Positions 25,562 to 37,207 of a stretch of 64,000 bases of DNA are shown here, one piece after another. The stretch comes from Gymnorhina tibicen (taxonomy: Eukaryota > Chordata > Aves > Passeriformes > Artamidae). The stretch's first letter is position 1. The number at the start of each line of letters is the position of its first letter. The DNA is taken from the NCBI GenBank assembly GCA_013399875.1, contig VXAZ01006878.1, positions 434,001 to 498,000 on the forward strand, in the 5' to 3' direction. The position numbers and the translations under genes are program-made. The notes below the pieces were generated by a model. That model worked only from the letters and a program-made list of their open reading frames with translations. It did no database searches and had not been told where the DNA came from.

Positions 25562-28500
25562 GTATGCTCTTCCTTCCTATTTTTCCTATTGTCTTTGTGT
25601 TTCTTTTTAAAAAAATGCACTGTGAACATGCTGTGTTGAGGTTGCATCTCTTCCTCATTGTCACCACAGTGGTCCCTAATGTCTGGAAGGGTGAACTTTC
25701 CAGTCATTTAGGTAGGAAATACCTCTGGAGTGCTGTGACCCTGTGTTAACATCGTATCAGTGTTCCTACCCATTCCCTTGTCCCTGCCCTTCCTTCCAAA
25801 TCATCTCTCATCCTCACCCTTCCCACTCAGGTAAGGCAAGTCAGGAGAAAACAAGTGTCTGTGAATACAGCAGGAGCCCTGTACAGTGATGTGTTTTAAT
25901 TAAATGTCTATGGTCCATTTTGTAACACAGGTGAGTGCACTTTCTGTGTGGAGTCTTCATGTTTTTGATCCACAACTGCCAAGTCTTTCATGGGAACTTT
26001 CACTAATGATATATTGGGGTGGGTTTTTTCTAATACAAAAATGTTATGATCTGAAAACCTCTGGTTGCATAAATCTGCAAAATCTGTAGAAATTAGTGAT
26101 ATGCTGCATTAACATACACTACAACAATATCCAACCTTGTGCTCCTGTTTGTAAGTGTAAAGCAAGTCTAGGGCCCAGGTCTTTCTTCAACAAAGAAGAA
26201 AAGGAATTGAACTTTTACAGAACGGAGATCATCTGCTGTTTTTAAAAAATCACATTTATTAATCAGAACAATGAGCTAAATTACTTTAGGACTTTTTAAT
26301 AGAAACAGACAGTTCCACAATGCACTTAGCTTTTGAAAAGTATTGAAATAGCATGCATATGATTAAATACAACAATCTGACAATAAATATGATTGAGTTG
26401 GACTTAAATATTTTTCTACATGGCTGATTTGACACTAACAGTAACACAGTGTTGACACCATACAAACATCATATGTTTGCTGGTTAAACAAACCAAAAAA
26501 TCAGGTTGAACAAATCCATTTTTTTCTGTAGTATTATCCTTCTTTTCAGGTTATGAGCAATCAAAAATAACAGCTGTGAGAGGCTGAGGATGAAGAGTAG
26601 ATATGCTGAAATATTGACCCTGTGAACAGTTAAAATGAAGTCTTTGCTATATAGGGCTTGTGTGGTGTGACAAGAAACATGGTTGCCCTACTGACTTCAC
26701 TTCTCTGGGCGAATTTACAATTAATGTTTTCCTTTTTTTTCCATTGAGGATTAAAGGAAGATTCAGGTACAACTGCAAATAGGGCAAATCTTTGAGCAGA
26801 CAAATACTAATGATGAGGAAATGTCCATAGTTTAAAGTCTTCCATCTTCAGTGCAATGCAGCAACTGGTAGCTGTCCTTGGACCCCTCTTTGTATATCAG
26901 TTGATTGTACAGTGGTAGTTAGTTTTTTCTCATTGCTTAGCACCAAACAAAACATGCTTGACTTTATTTAAATTAGGAGGAAAAAGTACATTCTCTTTCT
27001 TAGATCAAGGAAAGAGGGTCATTTGTTGTGCCCTTTTGAAGTAATCATGGTGGCATCCTCAGAGGAAGATACGGGCCATCACTAGGAGTGCGATCAACCT
27101 ACTGTTAATGTTCCACATCTCAGTGTTTTGCATTTCAAAACCCCAGGACTCCTTTTCATCTCAACATATATTGGAGAAGGTTGCATCAAAAAGTAGCAGA
27201 TAAGCATTGTGGGCATATAAAAGATGAAAAATCAACCTGCAGAGCCTGGCAAGGAACCTTCAGTACTGACTTGCCCATTCAGTGGCCCAGTTTTTTAAAC
27301 TAAGTCTTCTGTAGCTGTCATTTTTCCTCTAGGTAGCTTTTTGACTCACCTTTATGCCCAATAATAAAGACACATTATATTTAGTGAGTATTTCAGTGGG
27401 TAACAGGTTAAGCAACATACTAAGAATAAAAGATCGTCTCTTGCTATGCATGGCCTCTTTTGGAAAGATTAGCAATAGCTGAAACATTAAAAGTACATGG
27501 TTTTTTACTTGGCTAACTGCATGATGTGCATCTTTCAAAACTAAATTACTCATGCCCTTTTGGCTTTCTTAATTATTAACATCTTTCTGGTTGAAATCCC
27601 TTCCCAGTAATCCTCTGTTGTCAAAGGATGAGCCTGATTTACTGCTGAATCTTTCCTACAGCTGTACAATAAACCAGTAAGTCAGAGAAGATGTAGAATT
27701 GTTTCTAAATTGGAGGGCAGGTTTCAGTAGCAAACATCAGCATAATTAAACCAAGAAGCTCTAACTAGACTCAGAGTAGAGTCTTCTAAACTAAGGCCTA
27801 ATTAACACTGGTAATGCTTAAAATGAGAAGAGGTGCCTATTATTTTAATAATAATTAAAAGAGGTGATGATTTTAGAGAGAGCTTCTCCATCCAGAATAT
27901 CATTGGATCTGATAGTACATCAGCATAATTAATGTCTATTACTGAATATCAATTCTTATTCTTCAAAAATAATCATTAACCACATTAACGCTGTAGTGAT
28001 GCATGTATAAACAGCTAGTTTGAAATTTAAAGTTGCTGAACAGCATTTGGATTCGGGGTGGCTGCAAGGTGTCTTCTTTGAGCTGCTCCTGAAGCACGAG
28101 AGCAAGTGAGAACCCAAGGTCTGACCAAAGCCAGCTTTTGTAATTTGCAGGGATCAGCTGGTGCTTTGCTCTTCACCTTTAGTCCTAGAGAAGCTTCTGT
28201 AGGTCTCTTAGTGGTTGTCGTTCTCTCAAGCTTCAGGCATTTGCATCTTCACCTGTTGTATTCAGCCATGTCCTGCTTGTCCCAGAGCTCAACCACTGTC
28301 TGTGGGACTTGCTAACATCTATCAGTGCTTTCCTACTGACAGTGAACGAAAGATAATGAATAGCCTTTTCTTCTAAGTCCAATTTCAAGTGGCAGTGAGG
28401 TTTGCCTCGAAGAAAAATACCAGTAAATGTTCCTTATAATTGGACTAATTAGAGAAGGCTTTAACTGTACAGATCATTAAGAGCAGATTATTTTACCAAC

Positions 28501-29821
28501 AATCTTAAAAATTGCAGGATAACTTCTGGTGACAGTCTCCTTTGACTCTGGTACTCTTTGCTTGTCTGTTTCAAAATTAGCCCGCTTTTTATATTGCTTT
28601 GCTGGTCGGTTCTCTCACTTGGCGTGGCAGACCTGACATCTTTGTAAATGCCCTGCAGAATCTTTCAGCAGCAGTTTCACATGCTTAAGTTTGAAACTCA
28701 CATAAAGGGTTTCCTCCCCCTTTTCCAAAAAAAGCCCTATTCATGTAATTAATTCTCTTAGTCACCCAGGTACAGTTAACACCACAAACAGGAATAATGG
28801 ATCATTAGTGACTTCTAGCTATGAGAAATCAGAGCTGCAAGATTATGGTGGTGTAAATCTCTGAGGATTAAGCCATCCCGCTGTGTTGACATTCAGAAGC
28901 ACTTCGGAAACAAGATGATCTCTTTGCTTTATTCCCCAGCATGGGGGAAAGGAGAAGATAAAGTTTATTTTGTATCATCTTTTCATCAAGTGCTTTGAAG
29001 TGCACTGTTTGTGGAGTGAGGAATGTTGTACCATCCTATCTCTGTAGTGTAAGTGATGGTCAAGTCTTTGTGCAGTGAGCCAGTTCAGAAATGGTAGTAC
29101 TTATAGGTCCATTCTCCTGGCTGTATTGGCTTACACGTCTCTCTTGTCTTCTAACTTTCTGAAGGCCTGAGTCCTCTGACAGCTGCTGTTTAATTTTTTT
29201 TTTCCTAATAATGGTTTACTTTCTCTATACTTCTTAAAAATGTCTGCTCTTCTACCAAACCATGACACTGGAGGGGTTCAGTTTAATCCTCACAGCATTG
29301 AAAGTTTGATGAACCTTGTACTGTAATGGTAAACATCAGAAAACTGCTATGTTCCTGTACCTGTGAAAAACCATTTATGTCATTAGGAAACAGTTCTTTT
29401 TGGCTCCTTGAAAGAGCTTTGTCTACGAGGAACCAGAAATTACTTTCTCCTTAGTGGGAAGGGACAAACTTAATTTGTAGACTTAAAAGGTGCCAAGACA
29501 GTGGAATATGAAATTACAGGTAGGAGTTACCCTACTTTAGGTATCTACAGGTGTTTATGTCTTATCTGGTCACCCTGGATTCCCATAGTACTCAAGAAGA
29601 GGAATAGATATTTTGGGAAGGCATAATCTCATGAGATACTCATTCTCTTCTATCTCTCCTTTCCTGACTGATGCTTTTCCTCTGCTTGTCCTCTTTCTGA
29701 AGTGCTTGGCTTACTTTCTCTGTGTCTGGATCAAGAAGATTTCCAAGTAAATCCTGAAAGTCCATTCAAATGCTCTCAAGCACATTTCATATAGACAATG
29801 AATTGCACACAAAATTCAAAC

Positions 29822-30250
29822 ACATAGGGTTGAAAGGGGTCTCCTCAGTTAGAGTCTAGTCTTCTGCTGGCAAGGGCAACCACATTATGTAAAACTTTAT
29901 ATAAATTTACCAATCTCTATGGATAAATAACTGAGGAATCTTCTCCTTAATACTCCCACACGGAGGCTGCTCCAGAGCTTCATTCCTTTGATCCTGACAA
30001 ATTATTTTTTTCCTTTCTAATTTCCAGCCAGAATTTATTCATACTTGGTTTACGTCCATTTGTTCTTGTGCCAGCATTATTCTCTTTACCTTAAATAGCT
30101 TTTAAGAAGTTTTTCCTTCTCAGTGTTTATCTGTTTCATGAACTTGTGGGAAAAAATCATAGTCTTTTCAGCTACTCTTGTGCTAGGAGAGACAAATCAA
30201 GCTCTTCTCATTTCCTCAGATGCCAAAGGTGCCTCATCCAAACTATCATC
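29822..30250 (-). mobile_element. ancient, diverged CR1 fragment, reverse orientation
   Basis: Reading from the left, catagggttgaaaggggtct, tcgatctc-like filler, gaggctgctccagagcttca, cagccagaatttattcatac, ttacgtccatttgttcttgt and aagcttaaatagc-like sequence follow the order of a reversed CR1 3' region. The pattern is closer to the older amniote CR1 families, which carry a catccatttgttcttgtgcc-type block, than to the young avian copies elsewhere in this window. It is diverged and both borders are fuzzy. Confidence 0.72.
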
Positions 30251-30663
30251 TGTTTTCTGCCACTCCAAATTCCCCTTTTCCTAAGCCTTGGAGAGTAGAG
30301 CACATGCAGTTCTGTACGAGCTCCTCATTTTTATAGCTACATTAGTTTTCCCTTACACTTTCTGGACACTTCTCACATGAGACGAGATCATGGTGTCTTC
30401 AACATCTCTTCGTTCAAGTCTTTCTGGTTCTCACTTCAGTCCTGTCCAGGTCAACACTACAGCCCAGTCTTTGTTCTGCCCAGTCTCCACAGCTGTCGGA
30501 TAGAAGAGAACTTTTTAACAAGGGTTTTAAAGAGTCCAAGGAGTAAAAACAAGAGGTGTCGTGAGTGGTGATGCACCAGCCAAGCTCTAATAGAGCCATA
30601 CAGTATACACATAAAGCAAGATTTCTTCAGAGGTTTTTCATCTAGACCATTAAATTAAAGCAT

Positions 30664-30838
30664 CCACAGAGAAACTGGATGTCCCATCCCTTGAAATGTT
30701 CAAGGCCAGGTTGGATGGAGCTTTGGGCAACCTGGTCTAGTGGAAGGTGTCCCTGGCCATGGCAGGGAGATTGGAACTGGATTACCATTAAGGTCCACTC
30801 CAATTGAAACCATTCTATGATTCTATGTTCCTATGATT
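30664..30838 (+). mobile_element. CR1 LINE 3' end
   Basis: The run cagagaaactggatgtccca, gttcaaggccaggttggatg, caacctggtctagtggaagg, ccatggcagggagattggaa and accattctatgattctatg is the canonical CR1 tail with an intact terminus and an extra partial repeat (ttcctatgatt). Confidence 0.96.
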
Positions 30839-31210
30839 TATAGAGAGGGGTGGAAAAAGTCCCATCTCTACTGTCAGGATGGTCCCATCCAAATTGGATT
30901 TATCTACTCCAAAGTGGGATTACCTACCTAGCCAAGTAATTTTAGGAGGTTATTTAACGCACTTCTTCCTCTTTCATTCTCAAAATAACTGAATGTTTTC
31001 AGCTTGTACTGAAAGTAAAGGGAACAAACACATAAATTAGCTGTAGAATGGAAAAAATCAGATTAAATGGTTAAAAGTTTGGCAGTGTTGTAAGTAACTG
31101 AAGGCAAGATATTTAAATGGAGAATTTCAAGTAGCCTTGCCTATAAATAGCTCTTCTGTGGTATATAAATACTAATATAGTGTATAAATACCGCAATACA
31201 CAACAGCATG

Positions 31211-31231
31211 CTCACACATACACACACACAT
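31211..31231. repeat. short CA repeat
   Basis: An imperfect (CA)n run of about 20 bp, interrupted once by CATA. Confidence 0.75.
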
Positions 31232-32837
31232 TATTTGCCCCATCCCAGAATACACATTTTAAATGAACGTACAACAAATATGTTTGTAAATAAAAAATAT
31301 ATTTAAGATCCTTTTAAAGGACTTTTCCTTACCACCTTTGTTCCTTGTTCTATTTGGTCCCTGTAAATCAGTCACTTGTTAAAAAAACAGTCCTAGAAAA
31401 TATTTGGGGTTTTTTGTTCACTGGGAAAGATTCTGTGAACTTAAAAAGCTCCCTGTGAAACATTTTTTTGTTTTAAAGGCATTTCTAAGCCCCATTTCCC
31501 CAGTGCAGGACACACTATGACATGGGATGCTCTAGATGGGGTCCCAGCTCTGCTTTGGGGAGGCCCTCACACATCATATGATCAAACAGGTGTCAAGACA
31601 ACACACACCTCTTCACTGTCCTTTAGGACAGGATAGGTCTGTATTTTTCACATAGGTTCACAAACCTGTCTTGCAAAGCTAAGGGCCTGAAAAAACTCAA
31701 ACTATGTGGCAGGATTGCACAACACACATATAAATAGCGAAAGCATTAAAACAGGGCTCAGGAAGACTGAATTGTGTCCCTGGTGTAATCAGTCCTGCTG
31801 AGTGACCTTCACAGTCACTTCAGTCCCTTGTACTTCAGTTTCCTAAGCTGTTAAGTGTCTCTTACATTTCTGACAGCTTCATGGTAAAGATTTTTGAGCT
31901 CTGCAGGTAAAAAGCCCCCAGAAGGTTATAAACTAAGCAGCCTCCCTCATACCACTGCTTACTGTGGAAATTACTCTGCTATTTTCTTGAAGGGGTGGGG
32001 TGAAAGTACAAAAATCTCAGCAGCAGGTCATCAGATGAGAAAATCAAACCCTAGTGAGCAGACTGAGAGGTTGGTGTTCATCCTCCCTAACTAATTTTTA
32101 TCACCTATAAAATGCCTGCCTCTGTGCTGGGGTCTCTCTAGTCACTGGGGAGAAATGGGTGTTTCCAGAGCATGCTTCAGCTCATCACCATGAGCATCAA
32201 ACCCACATGAGGAGACTTGTGCCCTGGGACAGTCTGCTTCTCTGCTGACTACAGAGAATTGAAGGTATCTCAGTTATAGATTAATTTGAACCATATGAGA
32301 TGAATCCCTCCCAAAATTACTACTGTAAAGAAACTGTATGTCTTCCAAATATTTTCTGCCTTTCCCTTTCCAGCTGGTTTTGAATGCTTACCAGTCTGAG
32401 ATCTCGCTATTACTGAAAGCCAGCTGCTTTATCCTGCTGGGTGCTGGGAACTTTAACCCCAAATGCCATTTAGGCAACCCCAAGTACTGGTCGTACATAG
32501 CAAATGTTTTGAGATGCTTGGAGGGCAAATGTGCTGCCTTGCTTTTACAACCAATGAAGGAGGAATATTTCAGTGTCCCCCTGAAACTCACCATTCCCTC
32601 AGTGCAGTGAGTGAGGTTATGCTGTGAGAACCTCCTGGGAGAGCCAGAAGCAGCTGCCCATTGAGTGGTCACCACCATCCTGACACCAAAGCGGATTCAT
32701 TCCAGGTGGGAAGATACCAAGTGGGAGTGGAGAAATAAACTGAAGGCAAAGGGAAAAAGCTGTTTAATGAGGCCTTTTCCAGGCTGTGTTGCTTTGTGTT
32801 TTGAGTGCATTTGAACGTGTGGCTGTTTGCCTTGCAG

Positions 32838-32984
32838 AGGGATGCCCTGGCTTGTGCAACGGCAATGGCAGATGCACTCTGGACATGAACGGCTGGCACT
32901 GTGTCTGCCAGCTGGGCTGGAGAGGAGCAGGCTGTGACACTTCCATGGAGACGGCATGCGGCGATGGGAAAGACAACGATGGAG
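32838..32984 (+). CDS. TENM4: TENM4 exon encoding EGF-like repeat 8 and start of the Cys-rich region
   Basis: This 147-nt exon (phase 1-1) follows TTGCAG at 32837 and precedes donor GTAGGA at 32985. It completes the Glu codon and reads [13 protein letters not shown], then [14 protein letters not shown], the last EGF repeat with six cysteines, followed by [21 protein letters not shown] sequence once the split final Asp codon is left out. The block [19 protein letters not shown] is the TENM4 form; TENM2 and TENM3 differ here as I recall, which supports the paralogue call. Gly-Asp-rich DNDGDG after joining resembles a calcium-binding loop. The acceptor is followed by another AG two bases later, but using that AG would shift the frame, so 32838 is the start. 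A long intron follows. Confidence 0.96.
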
Positions 32985-34881
32985 GTAGGACATGAGCACA
33001 TGTGATACGTCAGGCTTCACAGAGCCTATAAACCTCTCACAGTGAACAGTCATCTGGGCTTGATTCTGCAGGGCAGATTGTTTTTTGACAGCTGGTAGAG
33101 AACAGACAGTGAAATCTGCCAGGCTGACTCAGCCAGAGTGGATTGGAATTCAAATTAAATGGGTTTGGATCTGGGGTGCCAGGGCTGAAGAGGGACATTT
33201 GTTTATCTTCAAATCAAGTCCATATAGCAGAGAGCAGGCAGAAACTGTGCACCTGTCCAATCCCTCCACCCCGGCCAAGTGGCTCAGCAGTGACACGATG
33301 GGACCACCTCAGACAGTGAACATCCCTGACTTTTCAAACGTTGCCCTCACTGCCTGGGGCTTTCATCAAGGCTCTCCAGTCAGTCACTATTGACTTGGAA
33401 TGGATATTTTGCAGAAACTTAGAGGCTTGGGTGACTGATCCCCATGCCCACAAGCCATCCAATCCCTCTCGAACCATGTTTTATTGATTACTGTTCCATA
33501 TGTAATGATGTCAGGCATGTGAATAATAGCTCTGTGTAATGCAAACTTAATATTCAGAGTTATCTCATTACAAAGGAAACCGTGGTGCAGTGTGAGGGTT
33601 TGAATTAGAGAGCAGGAGATGAGATATTAAATTTAAGGCATAAGGGAGACTGCATAATTTGTTTTGTTGTCACTCAGCAAAAGGCTTTGTAAACCACAAG
33701 TCTGGACCAGGACCCAGACTGTGAAGTGGAGACTGTATTTTGCAAGCCTCTGTTTTATCATATTCATAAGAACAGTACAGTTAAAAAAAAAATAATAGCC
33801 AAGCCAAGACTGTGATTATCTGCTTCACAGCAACTGGGATTCTGATTGAATATTTAAAATACTTCTGCACATCTGGCATGGCAAATGGACCAAATTATCC
33901 CTTTAGAAAAGATGAAAAAATTGGGAGAACCATACAAAGAGTACACACTATGAAACAAAGATGGCTTTTTACCTCATATGGAACTGAATATCACTGTACT
34001 CATCTTTCCTATTTACAGCTGACACAGGGCAGCAATAAAGTTCATCACATCAGATGTGTAAAAATACAGTAAATAGACCCAAGGATAATCCCAGTTTCCA
34101 TGGAAGAAAATAACCAGCAGAAACGCTGTGAAGTTTTTAGAAAGAGAGAGACGGAAAGAGTAATCCAGCCTAACATACGATGTAGATCACAACACTGTGG
34201 TATCACAAAGAGCATGACCAGACTGAGCATCTCTTCATATCTCCTGGTTCAAGGGTTAACCTTGTTACCTGGGTTACCCTCACCTTGAAACGAGCTGCCT
34301 TGCAAGCCTGCAGGACAGCAGATGTAGACGGGAGAGACAAAAGGCATTGACAGGTTTACAAGTTAGTGCACATCAACTGTTAGCTTGCATTTGGTGAACT
34401 TGTGTGGAGCAGTGGTGTGCACAGCAAGAACAGAGCAGCTGATAGGTTGTAACTTACTGCCTTGTGACAGCTTATTCATGTATCAGAGCCCACAAATGAG
34501 TGTTGACTTTACTCTTGGTACACTCAAAAATAAAAAAGTGCATGTACATGGTGTGCAGTACAGATTACAGATATCTGTCATACACTATGCCTTTGATTTG
34601 GCTATGTTCTCCTGCTAAGGGGAGTGAAATAGTGGAATACATTTACTTTATTAACTTTCTTTTTATACCTTTTAATGGATCATTTGTATTTGTGTGCTCA
34701 AGTCTAGAATTTCAGCCCCTGAGATGTAGGAGCTTCAGCAGTGAGGCACTCCTGCTTTGAAGCCTTAGTCCTTTTTTTGGCACAAGGACTCGAATGCAAG
34801 TACAAGGACTCATGAAGAAAGGCTGATGCTCTGCCTGTTTGCTAGATGTTATGCTGATTTCTACAGCTAGTGGAGATGTTT

Positions 34882-35150
34882 ATAGAATATCATAGCATAA
34901 TTTAGGTTGGAAGGGACCTCCAGCAGTTTTAAGTTCAACTCCTTACTCAAGACAATACTGATTACATCAGGTTGTTCAAGGCTGTGTCCAGTCAACTCTT
35001 GAACACCTCCAAGGATGGAGATTCCATGTCTGGACAACCTGCTCCAGTAAATGACCATCCTTACAGTAAATGTTTTTCTCCTTGTATCTAATTATAATTT
35101 TCCATGTGCCAACCTAATGTCTGTTGCCTTTTGTCCAGCACCATCTGAGA
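34882..35150 (-). mobile_element. CR1 LINE 3' portion, reverse orientation, diverged
   Basis: Landmarks are tagaatatcatagcataatt, ggttggaagggacctccagc, gttcaaggctgtgtccagtc, actcttgaacacctccaagg and gttgccttttgtccagcacc. These follow the order of a reversed CR1 3' end. It is more mutated than most copies in the window. Confidence 0.9.
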
Positions 35151-36935
35151 CATCCGAGAGTACCCCAGCCAACTTCTGGCTTCCCCTTCACAATAACTTG
35201 TGTGTCTGGTAGAACATATATATATTTCATGTGTGACAGTTCCCTTTGGATTTCTCAGATATCCAGCGGCAACTCAGATCACACTAGGCATCTGTGTTCA
35301 ACAGAACTGAGCCCATTCACCACAAACATTATACCTTGGGAAGCTGCTGTGCTTTGAAAAGCACTGAAGAAATGCATGCCTGAGGCCTCTCCAAAAAACA
35401 TGTCGTGTGTGGATGAGTGCTATGGTTTCTCCCTCTTTTGGGATTCTATCACATACACTGGAGTGATGCATGCTCAGGGCTGGAGGAAGGTGGTTTATTT
35501 TGGTTCACCAGGAAGGATCCAAATGTGAAGTTTGCACATGAATACTGGCAATGGAGGTAGAAGTCCTTTCATGAAGCTTTAGAAGTCAAACAACTGACCT
35601 GGTCAAAATGGGTACCATGAGTGGTGAGAAAGAGGTTAGTGGGGCTGCTCACAGTTCAGGGGGCTTCACTCTGCCTGAGCTCATTGAACACCTGGTTCCT
35701 ACGCTGTGGTGTCAAGTGTCTGCTAATCAAAATCTCTGCAGCCGGAAATTCCTCAGGATAATGGGAGCTGAAGTCAGAAACTTTTTCATCAACTCCCAGC
35801 CTAATCATACCCTAAGGGAGACGGGTGCTAAATTACAGGGTGTGTTCGCCTCTTAAATCTGGAGGCTGTTCAAATAAACAATAACAAGCTGAGCAGGAGT
35901 CACTCAGAGAGAGACTTGGTGAAATGTAATCTTTGTTCAGGCTAGTAAAAAGTTGTCTCCGAGTGCAGTCTCTCCACACAAAAGTGTCATTTGTCAAAGC
36001 TAGCACTTAGGTTTCACACCCAGGTCCACTTTGTTTACACTTTTAAACACCAAGCCCATCAACTTGAAAGAAGCTGTAGTGAGTAACTGAGAGCTGGTAA
36101 TCATCCAGTATCAGTTAAGGAAAAACAGTGCAATGACAGAGCCATAACAGTCTGGGTAAAAGGCCAAGATTTTGTACATTTGACCTAAGAGGCCACCTGT
36201 ATTACAACAAACAGGAGGTGTTTCTTCAAAACAAGATGAGAAAAGTGGTTCTTGCCTCACTTCAGCAGAAAATAACCTCTCTTAATTCATGGCTGCAAAC
36301 ACTCACTACCTAAGAGTAGGTATGGCGGGGAGACCTTCGTGTCTCACCCCACGCTGAGTGCTCTGTCATGTACTTGAAGAATGGGAAGTTTGAAAGTTTA
36401 AAAAATCAAGGGAATTATTTTCTGTGACAAGTCCTAAAAGTAGAGTTAATGGCATTTGGCAATACCTTGAGAAGAGGCTGATATATGGGTTAAATATGGG
36501 CTCTGTTGCATTGGTAGATTTCTCTGTTAGGAACAGAGTGTACAGGAAAAATCGAGGGGAAGAGAGGATATTAATTAATCTCATGAATATGCTATTGAAC
36601 AGCAAAGCTGTGTTACCCATCCTTGTTCTGGAGAAATCGTCCAGCTGTTGAGAGCCAGAGTTGTCCAGTTCTCCATTTCAGTGTCTTCACATGAAGACAA
36701 GATCACACTGAGGTGAAATCATGAGAGGACTACAGATGTTAAATTAAATTGCTCATTTGGTCTGAAAGTCCAGCAGAGTAACTTCCCTTGAGGGCCTTTC
36801 TTTTTGTTTGGGGCTTTTCCAGAGTAGCCAAGTCTTCCAGATAGGGTAAAGATTGCTGGTTCTCCAAGAATTGGAACTGACCCATCCTTCATTTCCTGCT
36901 TTGAACAATTCCGGCTCCTGAACAGCTGCTGAACT

Positions 36936-36963
36936 CTGTCAAACGTGATTCTGTCAAACGTGA
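36936..36963. repeat. 13-bp direct repeat, period 15
   Basis: The word ctgtcaaacgtga occurs at 36936-36948 and again at 36951-36963, separated by two bases. It is a small local duplication with no known role. Confidence 0.85.
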
Positions 36964-37149
36964 ATCTACTTTACTTGTGAAAGGCAAGAGTCTTTCTCAT
37001 ATGAAAAATACATCTGAAATGACAATGTTCACAATATTATCGAAACCTTCATATTCATTAGAGGTTTCTGTTCAGATGTCTGCTGTTCTCCACTGCCTCT
37101 TCCCAATTTAAACACTTCCAAAGGCTTGTGTTAGTGACTGTTGCAGGAT

Positions 37150-37150
<1 letters not shown>

Positions 37151-37207
<57 letters not shown>
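37151..37207. repeat. (AGAT)n tetranucleotide microsatellite
   Basis: About 14 uninterrupted AGAT/GATA units with no mismatch. Long pure tetranucleotide runs are normally polymorphic in length between individuals. Open frames of repeated SIYL on the reverse strand are artefacts of this repeat. Confidence 0.98.

Larger units (their letters stand above)
25562..32837 (+). other. TENM4: TENM4 intron downstream of the microexon (7.3 kb)
   Basis: It holds an old CR1 piece at 29822-30250 (-), a younger CR1 tail at 30664-30838 (+), a small CA repeat at 31211-31231 and a TAATTA-rich stretch at 27730-28010. With the preceding intron it makes a 13.95-kb intron when the microexon is skipped. Open frames such as 28106-28315, 30377-30571 and 32338-32610 have no recognisable product. 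Confidence 0.85.

Noticed and set aside
32836..32840. Tandem AG at the acceptor of the EGF8 exon (CAGAG).
   Set aside because: Using the second AG would remove two bases and shift the frame, so it is not a productive alternative site.
33085..33393. 102-codon open frame shortly after the EGF8 exon.
   Set aside because: No splice site links it to the frame of the exon, the composition is random, and no family is recognised.
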